From NCBI RefSeq assembly GCF_050314255.1, contig NZ_JBNPMZ010000002.1, positions 62,001-126,000 of the forward strand: a stretch of DNA of 64,000 nt. Direction: 5' to 3'. Numbering within the stretch: position 1 is the first letter of the stretch; each line of letters begins with the position of its first letter. This DNA is from Claveliimonas sp034178805 (lineage in GTDB: Bacteria > Bacillota > Clostridia > Lachnospirales > Lachnospiraceae). Of the stretch, positions 52,562 through 60,088 are shown in pieces. Below the pieces are notes generated by a model that was not told the origin of the DNA, did not search any database, and was given only the letters and a program-made list of their open reading frames with translations. The position numbers and the translations under genes are program-made.

Positions 52562-52659
52562 ATAAATACGAAATGTATGAAGTCTTGGCACGTCCTTTCA
52601 AATGACACTGACTTCCTTGATAGCAACAGTGACCGTCAATCACAGTTGCTATTTTTTTA
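52562..52659 (+). ncRNA. Candidate counter-transcribed RNA over the primase leader
   Basis: From a possible start near 52562 the plus strand runs to a good terminator: ATAGCAAC (52620-52627) with GTTGCTAT (52645-52652), then seven T. The T-run is on the plus strand only, so it serves no minus-strand gene. The roughly 100-base RNA would be complementary to the leader between the HTH gene and the primase gene. This is how many plasmids limit replication, but the promoter is only moderate and there is no direct proof. Confidence 0.45.
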
Positions 52660-52666
52660 TGTATTC

Positions 52667-52876
52667 TTAAATGTGACCTTTTTCAACAACCCATTTTTCA
52701 AAAGCTGCACGGTCAATCATAACTTTGTTTGATTTACCAACGGTGATATACTCCTTAAATTCCCCACCCTTGATGATATTTTTCAGCTTTGTGACACCTA
52801 GTCCCATGTATGCTGATGTATCATTTATCGTTAAATATTTACGTTCTCCAAAAGGAATTCCTGCTGTACCTGCCAT
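52667..52876 (-). CDS. Excisionase/AlpA-like helix-turn-helix protein
   Basis: A 69-residue MerR-like winged helix-turn-helix protein of the excisionase type: YLTINDTSAYMGLGVTKLKN then MIDRAAFEKWV at the end. GGAGG lies 8 bases before ATG 52876. It lies upstream of the primase-helicase gene and could be the recombination directionality factor of the serine recombinase or a replication regulator. Confidence 0.75.
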   Translation of the reverse strand: MAGTAGIPFGERKYLTINDTSAYMGLGVTKLKNIIKGGEFKEYITVGKSNKVMIDRAAFEKWVVEKGHI

Positions 52877-52921
52877 CTCTATAACCTCCATTTTTTACCT
52901 GTATTTACCTTGTTTTATCTT

Positions 52922-52950
52922 ATTTTAACAGCCCTCAATCTTAATTTCAA
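52922..52950 (-). promoter_or_regulatory. Promoter of the HTH-primase operon
   Basis: On the minus strand, TTGAAA (complement of 52945-52950), a 17-bp spacer and TAAAAT (complement of 52922-52927). A TTTCCTACCC copy at 52954-52963 abuts the -35 box. Confidence 0.7.
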
Positions 52951-53035
52951 GACTTTCCTACCCAACTTTTCACTATTTTCTTTAAACGTGTTATCTATCA
53001 ACGTATCCAGCTCAAAAATTTTTTTTCACAGCATA

Positions 53036-53066
53036 GAAAAAAGACCGCCACACGGACGGTCTTTTC
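53036..53066 (-). terminator. Rho-independent terminator
   Basis: On the minus strand AAAAGACCG pairs with CGGTCTTTT around TCCGTGTGG, followed by TTTTCT. It lies just after the gene 53077-53541. Confidence 0.85.
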
Positions 53067-53076
53067 ATATCTCACC

Positions 53077-53541
53077 TTATATCATTTTGAAATGCTTAAA
53101 CGCCTTCATAATCAGCTCTCGCTTCTCAGCCGGACAATTCGGCACCTTATGACCTTCGGCACCTGTATTATAATTATCACGCTTCTCAAAACCACACATA
53201 CTCTTACACTGAGCAATGTATAACGATGATACAGAAACATTGTACTGCTTCTTAATCCATGCTTTAATCTCTGCATAGGTCGCAGAACCCTTGATACCTT
53301 TAAGATATTCAGCATCTTCCGGCTCATAATCTACGTGCATATATTCTATCTCATTGTCGTTGACCGTTTCCCTCACCAGACAGCAAACCGTTTCCACATG
53401 CCCTGTATATCTAAACACGAAAAAGTTCATTATTGTACGGCTTTTTACAGCCTTAATAATACCGTAAAATAGCGGTTTTTTCAATGGTTCAGATTTTAAC
53501 GCTTTTAAAGGCTTTTCAAGATATGTTTCATTCGGTGGCAA
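53077..53541 (-). CDS. RlmD C-terminal-extension-like protein, probable attachment-site gene
   Basis: From residue about 48 the protein reads GHVETVCCLV, then YAEIKAWIKKQYNVSVSSLY, IAQCKSMCGFEKRDNYN and NCPAEKRELIMKAFKHF. The same extension is found after the HVETV end of 23S rRNA methyltransferase RlmD in many Lachnospiraceae, where it marks element insertion. Here it is not joined to RlmD; the first 47 residues are unlike RlmD. The start is unclear (TTG 53541 or ATG 53427) and no ribosome site is seen. It may be a hybrid left by recombination rather than a working gene. Confidence 0.6.
   Translation of the reverse strand: MPPNETYLEKPLKALKSEPLKKPLFYGIIKAVKSRTIMNFFVFRYTGHVETVCCLVRETVNDNEIEYMHVDYEPEDAEYLKGIKGSATYAEIKAWIKKQYNVSVSSLYIAQCKSMCGFEKRDNYNTGAEGHKVPNCPAEKRELIMKAFKHFKMI
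53377..53400. other. Candidate right attachment site (HVETVCCL-coding bases)
   Basis: The partner of 33315-33338. Both code for a VETV motif on the minus strand in the same orientation, as expected for attL and attR. The prophage lysis genes begin only 160 bases to the right, so this point could also be the left end of the prophage, meaning two elements in tandem. Confidence 0.4.
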
Positions 53542-53562
53542 ATGGGTGGCATTGCCACCACA

Positions 53563-55074
53563 TTACAGCAATTCGTTTACTTTTGCCTGTACTGCTTCGT
53601 AGTCATACCCGGCATCAGTCAGTTTTTTCTTACGTTCTTCACCATTCCCCCACTTACCGTTGATTACCTCTTTTGCAATGGCTGTCAGGTCAACGGACTT
53701 TTTCAGCAAAGCATTCACCTTTGCCTGAACATCAGAATAATTGTAACCTACTGCTTCCAGTTTCTTTTTCCGATCTTCACCGTTTCCCCATTTACCGTCA
53801 ACGACTTCCTGTGCAATTTCAGCAACAGATTTTGAAGGTGTTACAGTCTCACCTTTCAGCAGCTTGTTTACTGCTGCCTGAACTTCTGAATAATCGTACC
53901 CGGCATTGGTCAAGGCTGTCTTTCTTGCATCCCCGTTACCCCAAACACCGTTGATCACTTCTTTTGCAACTTCTGCAACAGATTTCTTTGCACCCTGATC
54001 ATTAGAACCAGATTCAGCATAACGTAAAACGTTCGTCCACGGATAATTGCGGTATGATCTGATAAGAAATTCTTTCCCGGTCTGATCTCCCGGTGTGCCA
54101 CCCGTTGCGGTTCCTTTTTCATTTATGCTTGCTTCAACCTCTTTACCATTGCCACAATACATTGCTGTATGATGTGAAGTATTCAGAAGCACGTCACCCC
54201 TGATCAGACCTGCACCAGTGGTACGGTTTACAGAAGCGGTTACGTCTTTGAATCCGCACTTTTTGAACACTGACAGCATATTTCCAGTATATGTTGCCCC
54301 GTTGGATTTTACAGGAACACCTGCATTTTCCCAAGCCTGAATAACGGCAGCAGAACAATCATAGTCACCCTTTTCACCCCAACGGTAAATCTGATCATAA
54401 CCGTGTGAATCATCAGCAGCCCATGCTTCCATCTGTTGAATTGCTTTTTCTGCTTTACTCATATTTTTCACTTCCTCTGTGGTTTCATAAGAATAATTCA
54501 TGTCAACGTTTCCGTTGATTCCGTTTACTTTTTCTTTGTTTGTGTACTGGTGGAAAGCACAAGCAAAGTCAGCTTCACCAGAATAATCAGCAAGCCAGAA
54601 AATATATTTTTTCAGCAGTTCCTTGTCATACATATTTTTGTAATAATCAAGGTTTGCATAGATACCTGCTTTATATCCCTGACTTGTGACATACTCACAA
54701 AATGCTTTGGTGTGTGCATTGCATTCCTTGGAACCAAGCGTCACACCCTGATTTTTCGCTTTTGTGATTGTGTCATACTCAAAATCAAAGAAAATAACAG
54801 TATCTTTACCAAGACCTGCTTTCTTTACCTGTTCAATACAAAATGCTGCTTCATTTCTTGCCTGATCAACGTTCAGGGCATAGCTGAAATGATAAACACC
54901 AACAACAGGGATGCCGTTGTTTTTGCACCCCTGTACATATTCATGAAATTTCTTATCAACGGTCTGTCTGTAACCTTCACGAACGATAGCAAACTGAACA
55001 CCGTCAGCTTTGACTTTCGCAAAGTTTACATCACCCTGCCAATAAGAAATGTCAATACCTTTCTTTTTTGACAT
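53563..55074 (-). CDS. Phage endolysin: GH25 muramidase + Cys/His peptidase + three CW_7 repeats
   Basis: A 503-residue modular lysin. Residues 1 to about 200 are a GH25 lysozyme (KGIDISYWQGDVNF at the start, VIFFDFEYD in the core). Residues about 205 to 360 are an NlpC/P60- or CHAP-like peptidase with GDYDCSAAVIQAW (Cys) and TSHHTAMYCGNG (His). The C-terminus has three CW_7 (Cpl-7) wall-binding repeats of about 45 residues, each with a VINGVWGNGDARK-like core. It cuts both sugar and peptide bonds of the wall. It starts directly after the holin stop codon. Confidence 0.95.
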   Translation of the reverse strand: MSKKKGIDISYWQGDVNFAKVKADGVQFAIVREGYRQTVDKKFHEYVQGCKNNGIPVVGVYHFSYALNVDQARNEAAFCIEQVKKAGLGKDTVIFFDFEYDTITKAKNQGVTLGSKECNAHTKAFCEYVTSQGYKAGIYANLDYYKNMYDKELLKKYIFWLADYSGEADFACAFHQYTNKEKVNGINGNVDMNYSYETTEEVKNMSKAEKAIQQMEAWAADDSHGYDQIYRWGEKGDYDCSAAVIQAWENAGVPVKSNGATYTGNMLSVFKKCGFKDVTASVNRTTGAGLIRGDVLLNTSHHTAMYCGNGKEVEASINEKGTATGGTPGDQTGKEFLIRSYRNYPWTNVLRYAESGSNDQGAKKSVAEVAKEVINGVWGNGDARKTALTNAGYDYSEVQAAVNKLLKGETVTPSKSVAEIAQEVVDGKWGNGEDRKKKLEAVGYNYSDVQAKVNALLKKSVDLTAIAKEVINGKWGNGEERKKKLTDAGYDYEAVQAKVNELL

Positions 55075-55500
55075 TTATTTTACCTCACTCTCCGTTGCCT
55101 TTTTGGTCAGCACGTCAATAGCCTTGGTGATCACTGCCGGAAGTGGCAGACCCATCAACCCGGCATTTTCCACAATAGAAATCAATTCATTTGCCATGAA
55201 TCCAATAATTACCGCATCCCGGATATAAGCCACACCCAAAGCCAAATCAAGACGGTATGCAATCAGTACAAAAAGTAATGTCATGCATTTCCTGCAAAGA
55301 CCTTTCCAACCTGCCTTGCTTTCAAGTGTTCCAGTTTCTGTTTTGTTGCTGTTGTGAAAAACACCTGCAACAATCAGACCTGAAATATAATCAATAGCCA
55401 TAAACATCAATAAGGTGATCAAAGCTGCATCCCATCCACCGAATAAAGAAGCAATAAAACCACCAACCACACCGATACCTGTACAAAGTCCTTCTTTCAT
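55075..55500 (-). CDS. Phage holin, Cph1/TcdE family
   Basis: A 141-residue membrane protein with three or four hydrophobic segments (GIGVVGGFIASLFGG, ALITLLMFMAIDYISGLIVA and RKCMTLLFVLIAYRLDLALG). The DYISGL and the SKAGWKG loop are typical of the Cph1/TcdE (phage holin 4) family. It forms the hole that lets the endolysin reach the wall. ATG 55500 is used because AAAGGA lies upstream; the longer reading to 55557 lacks a ribosome site. Confidence 0.9.
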   Translation of the reverse strand: MKEGLCTGIGVVGGFIASLFGGWDAALITLLMFMAIDYISGLIVAGVFHNSNKTETGTLESKAGWKGLCRKCMTLLFVLIAYRLDLALGVAYIRDAVIIGFMANELISIVENAGLMGLPLPAVITKAIDVLTKKATESEVK

Positions 55501-55613
55501 TTTTGTTAGTTCCTTTCTGTCTGTTTGATTGCACAAAAATAACCGCTGTGACCTCATATAATGGTCATATAGCGGTTATAATCGTGCTTGTGATAATTTC
55601 CTTATGTGTTGAC

Positions 55614-55739
55614 TTACTCGGCTAATTCGCCACAATCTAAGTCAATCAGAACTTCCTTCACTTTGTCCTTAATTCTGTCAGGAACATCAGCAAAGGTTTT
55701 CTTTCCCTTGATGATCAGGGTTGCATAAACAACTGCCAT
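55614..55739 (-). CDS. Small phage protein, CD1375-like (copy 1)
   Basis: A 41-residue protein: MAVVYATLIIKGKKTFADVP, then a helical end with DLDCGELAE. This matches the CD1375 family of tiny proteins near lysis genes of Clostridia phages. GAAAGGA precedes ATG 55739. A paralogue follows in the operon (55790-55912). Function unknown. Confidence 0.7.
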   Translation of the reverse strand: MAVVYATLIIKGKKTFADVPDRIKDKVKEVLIDLDCGELAE

Positions 55740-55789
55740 TTCTGCCACATCCTTTCTGAATAATATTTTTATGATTAGCTGACATAACA

Positions 55790-55912
55790 TCAGTTATCAC
55801 CACCGTTTTCGGTCTTGTCCAAAATTGCCTGAACTGTCGCTTTTAACTTATCCGGCACATCATCAATAGTTTTCAAACCCTTTCTGATCAGATCAGCATA
55901 AACTTTTGCCAT
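55790..55912 (-). CDS. Small phage protein, CD1375-like (copy 2)
   Basis: A 40-residue paralogue of the neighbouring small gene: MAKVYADLIRKGLKTIDDVP, then a helix and a short acidic tail. AAGGGGG lies 8 bases before ATG 55912. The two copies share the VYA-LI-KG-KT--DVP pattern, so they arose by tandem duplication. Confidence 0.7.
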   Translation of the reverse strand: MAKVYADLIRKGLKTIDDVPDKLKATVQAILDKTENGGDN

Positions 55913-55930
55913 GACTGTTCACCCCCTTCA

Positions 55931-56197
55931 TTAGCCCATCAATTCATACACTTCACACAATGCAAGCTGTGTGTCAGTGACCTGCTGTTCCAGTGCTGCA
56001 TTCTTTTCAGCCTGAATTTTGATGTATTCGTCCTTGGTGTATTCAATCAGATCAAATTCCCAACCAACGAACCCCGGCTGTTCTTCTGTTCCCGGCTCAT
56101 TTACCGGGATGATGTTGGAAGAAACAAAAACCCTTGTTTCTGTAAGTTCCAGTTCCAACGGTTCAACTGTACTTCTCTGTTTACCATAATCAATCAT
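55931..56197 (-). CDS. Small phage protein of the tail operon (hypothetical)
   Basis: An 88-residue protein (LELTETRVFVSSNIIPVNEP, then EFDLIEYTKDEYIKIQAE and a helical end). Similar small proteins follow tail-fibre genes of Lachnospiraceae phages. Its ATG overlaps the stop codon of the reverse transcriptase by 4 bases, so it is translationally coupled to it. It is not a four-helix Avd protein, the usual accessory factor of retroelements of this kind. Confidence 0.6.
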   Translation of the reverse strand: MIDYGKQRSTVEPLELELTETRVFVSSNIIPVNEPGTEEQPGFVGWEFDLIEYTKDEYIKIQAEKNAALEQQVTDTQLALCEVYELMG

Positions 56198-57327
56198 GCT
56201 GCCTTTTTACCTTCTTTCTTCTTTTCTGGTTTTATGTTGCATATATAGTATTCATCCGCATAAGGTAACAGCGGTACAACATACTTTTGTTGTAATCTGA
56301 AAGAATCACAATGTTTTAACCATCCTCTGTAGCTGTTAATGCAGCACCATTCAGAATAGTTCATCATGTTCCCTGATTCCACTTTCTTCCTGATTGCGGT
56401 AAGTTTTCTTTCCATATCCAAACAGGTTGATTTTCTCAACAAGGTATGATTGAGAAAAGTTCTATACCCTAAGAAGTCAACACCCCTTACATATGATGGG
56501 AATACCTGCCAGTTGTCTTTGATGTTCAATTTAAGTTCATTCTTGAAATAAACATCAATATCTTTCTTCAATTCAATAAGTTCTTCTTTGGTTTTTCCGA
56601 ATATGACAATATCATCCATATAACGGAAGTAATACTTGACGTGTTTTACCTCTTTTATCCAGTGGTCAAAACTGGAAAAGTAATAATTGCCTGAATACTG
56701 TGAAAGATAATTTCCAATAGGAATACCAGTTTCAGGGTCAATATCTTCTTCTAACAAATAGATTGCTGTTAAATCTTCAATATCCGCTGTTGTGGTGCTG
56801 TCTATGATTTCATTCAACAACCAAAGCAGATCATTGTCATTGAACATTCTTGCATACTTCTGTTTTAACAATTCATGATTCACTGACTGATAATAGTGTC
56901 TTGCATCCAGTTTCAAACAGAACCTGCAATCTTCTGTGTGGTTCCACATTGCATCTTGTAATTTAAACAGTGCTTTATGGATTCCCCTGCCGGGAATAGC
57001 TGAATATGTGTCTGCCGTCAGGTTGTTTATGATGCACGGTTCAATTACCTGCAAAATAGCCCATTGACATATACGGTCAGGAAAATAAGGAAGTTTATAA
57101 ATCTTCCTGTTTTTCTTACCTTCTTTCTTATAAAAGATTTCATATTCAGAAGTATGGTATGTGTGATTGATAAGCATTTCCTGAATCTGTTTCAGGTACT
57201 TGTCAGGGTCTTTATCAATCTCAATGATTTCCTTATACCAACCCTTTCCCTTCTTTGCGTGTTGATGTGCTTTTCTTAAATTTTCAATGTCATAAATCTT
57301 TTCAAATAAGTGATCATATCGTTTCAT
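56194..57327 (-). CDS. Reverse transcriptase of a diversity-generating retroelement
   Basis: A 377-residue reverse transcriptase. The catalytic YYFRYMDDIVIF (residues about 233-244) and CLKLDARHYYQSVN (Asp near 141) form the active site. IGNYLSQYSGN near 204 has the I-G-x-x-x-S-Q pattern that separates retroelement RTs of the DGR group from group II intron RTs (which have QG-x-x-SP). It copies the template repeat (57535-57648) into cDNA with errors at adenines. I use ATG 57327, where similar proteins begin; a frame open to 57441 with starts at 57393 and 57441 is an alternative, since no start has a strong ribosome site. Confidence 0.93.
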   Translation of the reverse strand: MKRYDHLFEKIYDIENLRKAHQHAKKGKGWYKEIIEIDKDPDKYLKQIQEMLINHTYHTSEYEIFYKKEGKKNRKIYKLPYFPDRICQWAILQVIEPCIINNLTADTYSAIPGRGIHKALFKLQDAMWNHTEDCRFCLKLDARHYYQSVNHELLKQKYARMFNDNDLLWLLNEIIDSTTTADIEDLTAIYLLEEDIDPETGIPIGNYLSQYSGNYYFSSFDHWIKEVKHVKYYFRYMDDIVIFGKTKEELIELKKDIDVYFKNELKLNIKDNWQVFPSYVRGVDFLGYRTFLNHTLLRKSTCLDMERKLTAIRKKVESGNMMNYSEWCCINSYRGWLKHCDSFRLQQKYVVPLLPYADEYYICNIKPEKKKEGKKAA

Positions 57328-57499
57328 CCATTTTTGGTATTTGCAAAACCGAATTTCAGTCAGTACAATGTACCCGGTAAATACGGTTGACATTTCCTCT
57401 TTTCTTCGAGTAAGACGGTATTCCTTTCGGTTGTCATGCACCGTCTATTTTTCTTTTTTGCCAAGTGGCACGGTTGAAAGGTTACCACAATTTATAGAA

Positions 57500-57526
57500 T
57501 CAGCCGGGGAATTGAACCCCGGCTGA
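57500..57526. other. T-arm-like hairpin beside the template repeat
   Basis: A perfect 10-bp stem with a 7-base loop (57500-57509 and 57517-57526) lies 8 bases past the end of the template repeat. On the minus strand its loop reads TTCAATT, as in a tRNA T-arm. There is no T-tract, so it is probably a structural part of the template RNA. Confidence 0.7.
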
Positions 57527-57534
57527 ACCTTGCA

Positions 57535-57648
57535 ATTTACTAAGTGACCCCTGATATTCCGATTACGATTACCAACACTGTTATTAAGATTCCAATAGAA
57601 AGTACCTGCATTACTGCCATTATTCCAGTTACTGCCTAATTGAGTGAT
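57535..57648 (-). repeat. Template repeat (TR) of the diversity-generating retroelement
   Basis: This 114-bp stretch aligns without gaps to 57788-57901 at the end of the tail-fibre gene. All 21 differences lie at TR adenines (minus strand); the other 93 positions are identical, including all 76 non-adenine positions. Read in the VR frame, TR is rich in AAT and AAC codons, typical of DGR templates. It lies between target and reverse transcriptase. Confidence 0.96.
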
Positions 57649-57718
57649 TGTTTTAATGGTTTTTCGTTACAGGCTATAACAAATATCAGAAAACCTTTCA
57701 ACCTAAATATTAAACTAA

Positions 57719-60079
57719 TTATGCTGCCATCTGTTCTTTCCACGAAGCAATAGCAGCATTGTAAACAGCACTGTCTTTTGTTGGGATATATACCAAGCGA
57801 CCCCCGAAATACCGATAACGAAGACCAACACCGTTACTAAGATCCCAATAGAAAGCACCCGCATTACCGCCATCATTCCAGCAACCGCCCAATAGAGTGA
57901 TACGGTAACCATTCAGGTTTACGGTAATATAAGTATAGTCACCAACAGGAAGTGAACTGTTCCCCAAACATTCAGATGCAATGAATAACCAGTCACAGGT
58001 TGTTGAATATCCCATTGCTGAAACATAGCCATTTGCATTTGTCACGGTAAACCCGGCAGCTTCATAGTTTTCACTGTTTCTTGATTCAGCAAAATTGAAA
58101 TCATTGCAAATGTATGGCTGACCGCCACCCATCGAACCATTACCCCAAATATTGATACCATAGACAAATTTCCAGATGTTACCCCAGAAATTTTCTTTTC
58201 CTCTCCAACAAACGGCTGTTTTTCCATCTGCTGTTTCAGTAGTGGTTGCACCGCCTTTTTCATTGATGGTTTCCGTTGCCCTGCCTGTACCGTTTCCAAT
58301 ACTTGCTGTACTTCCAGTAAGTGAAGAACAGTTGTATGCACTGTTATCAGAAATGGAAACAATACCTTGTGCAATAGCTGTCTGCAAGTTCATCATACCC
58401 ATTTCAATGATCATAAGCATCTGTTCAGCAGAAACCTGTTTGATCAGATCACCATGCCAACCGTCACCCCTGTTCTTTGCCATCTGTTCAATATTTGGTC
58501 TTGTCAGATTTTGGGTTAATCCGGATGCAGGTTTTACACCTGCAATACTGCAAAACTTATCTTCTGAAACGGTCATGACCTGTTCATCATTCATCAAGAA
58601 TGCATCAGCAGAAACATCAAAAATACTACCTTCATATGCAGAAGTCAGGAAGTAATCAATTTCATTTCCATTTGCATCATAAAATGCCGGATGCAGCCGG
58701 AAACCTGCACGGGGTTTTTCTGAAACATAATAGTTTGCCTTACGCAAATGGTAACCAACACCCGTATCAATAGGGTCATACACAACAGGACAAACCAAGT
58801 AATAAAACTTTGGCTGATATACCATGACCTGACCCATAGAACCATCTTCTGCATAATCAGCATCACCATACCATGCAACAATAGTTCCATCGTCAGCAAC
58901 ATTGCATCGTCTACGTCCACCAAACATAGAAAAACGGTCAAAATCTGAACCATTTGTCAGATTGACCGCACCTGCAAGCCTTGTAAATGTTTTATTTTTA
59001 TAGTCCACCTGCACACCAAGAATATCTTCATCAGACAAACCAAGGTAAGCTCTTAAATCAGCAACACCTGCAAGAATTTCCTGACTGTTAAAGTTCTCAT
59101 TTCTTAACTCTTCCAGATTAGAAGTGGCTGATGCATTTTCTGCATTCAAGGATTGTTTTGCAGTATTCGCTTTATTTGTAGATTCATCCAAATTTTGTTT
59201 TGTGGTTACACCTGATGATATAGAATCGTTTAATTCATTCTTTAAATTATCTGCATTGTCAACAACACCCTGTAACTTTTCTTTTGCAGTATTTGCATCA
59301 TTAACAACTACAGACAAATCACTTTTTTCTGTTAATGCTTCATTGATTACTCCCTGTAATTGTCCTTTTACAACATTGACTGCCTGATTAACATTATTTA
59401 TCTGTTCACCAGTATAGTTTTCGATATTGGTTTTAGCCTGTGCTTCCTGATCTGATATGTATTGACTTGTCTGGTCTTTTACATGTTGTATAGATTCTTT
59501 CTGCTGTGCCAATATTGCTTTATTCGCTGCAATGCGTACAGCTTCAATATCTTCCTCTGATTCTGTAGTTTTTTGTAAGACATGATTATCAAATCCAGAT
59601 ACCTGCGCATTCACATTCTGTTCTGCTATTTTCGCAGCTTGTCTTGATAATTCTGCACTTTCTGCATAACCTGCCGCATTTTCTTTACTCTGTTCAGCAG
59701 ATTCAGCAGACTGCCTTGTCTGTTCTTGCATCTGCTCAACGTTAATTTTTATATTTGATACATTTACATTTGCTTTGCGAACTTCCTCAGCATCAGCTTC
59801 TACTTGTTCAGCTAAATTAACAACATGATCATGCATGGAAACATATTCTGGTGTCAGATCACCCGGAAGTGCAACACACTGCCATGTATCTGAATTTTTA
59901 CCTTCATTCGGTGGTACATTACTAACAGTTTTTCCAAGTTCAATGATACATAAGTATGAACCACCGTTCAGTGATATCAAATCCAAGTATTCATATTCTT
60001 TCTCATCTGAATATTCCCCGCATGGATTTGGGGAAACATTACCTAAATCTGTTTCAGAATAATTATTTGTTGTACTCAT
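57719..60079 (-). CDS. Phage tail fibre / receptor-binding protein, DGR target
   Basis: A 786-residue tail protein. Residues 1 to about 90 look like a virion-attachment head, residues about 90 to 330 are a long coiled coil rich in Ala, Gln and Asn, and the C-terminal 400 residues look like a C-type lectin or formylglycine-generating-enzyme fold, the usual DGR target. The last part reads CWRGKENFWGNIWKF, then the variable repeat (residues 727-764) with WNDGGNAGAFYWDL. 16 residues there differ from what the template would encode. It should bind the host surface; changing it changes host range. GGGGGTA precedes ATG 60079. Confidence 0.92.
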   Translation of the reverse strand: MSTTNNYSETDLGNVSPNPCGEYSDEKEYEYLDLISLNGGSYLCIIELGKTVSNVPPNEGKNSDTWQCVALPGDLTPEYVSMHDHVVNLAEQVEADAEEVRKANVNVSNIKINVEQMQEQTRQSAESAEQSKENAAGYAESAELSRQAAKIAEQNVNAQVSGFDNHVLQKTTESEEDIEAVRIAANKAILAQQKESIQHVKDQTSQYISDQEAQAKTNIENYTGEQINNVNQAVNVVKGQLQGVINEALTEKSDLSVVVNDANTAKEKLQGVVDNADNLKNELNDSISSGVTTKQNLDESTNKANTAKQSLNAENASATSNLEELRNENFNSQEILAGVADLRAYLGLSDEDILGVQVDYKNKTFTRLAGAVNLTNGSDFDRFSMFGGRRRCNVADDGTIVAWYGDADYAEDGSMGQVMVYQPKFYYLVCPVVYDPIDTGVGYHLRKANYYVSEKPRAGFRLHPAFYDANGNEIDYFLTSAYEGSIFDVSADAFLMNDEQVMTVSEDKFCSIAGVKPASGLTQNLTRPNIEQMAKNRGDGWHGDLIKQVSAEQMLMIIEMGMMNLQTAIAQGIVSISDNSAYNCSSLTGSTASIGNGTGRATETINEKGGATTTETADGKTAVCWRGKENFWGNIWKFVYGINIWGNGSMGGGQPYICNDFNFAESRNSENYEAAGFTVTNANGYVSAMGYSTTCDWLFIASECLGNSSLPVGDYTYITVNLNGYRITLLGGCWNDGGNAGAFYWDLSNGVGLRYRYFGGRLVYIPTKDSAVYNAAIASWKEQMAA
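57788..57901 (-). repeat. Variable repeat (VR) within the tail-fibre gene
   Basis: The 114-bp counterpart of the template repeat, codons 727-764. 21 of 38 template adenines (55 percent) are replaced: by G at 12-14 places and by T or C at the rest. Examples: N733 to Cys (two changes), N753 to Leu, N755 and N757 to Tyr, H761 to Arg. It ends 69 bases before the stop codon of the target gene, so the last 22 residues are constant. Confidence 0.96.
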
Positions 60080-60088
60080 ACTTACCCC

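Noticed and set aside
55931..56197. Avd accessory protein of the DGR
   Set aside because: The 88-residue protein is beta-rich at its start and has no four-helix pattern; it resembles a general tail-operon protein.
57500..57526. tRNA gene or tRNA remnant next to the template repeat
   Set aside because: Only a T-arm-like hairpin is present; there is no acceptor, D-arm or anticodon arm.
57650..57718. Second variable repeat or second template
   Set aside because: Reading this gap and the rest of the prophage part I found no further sequence similar to the 114-bp repeat.
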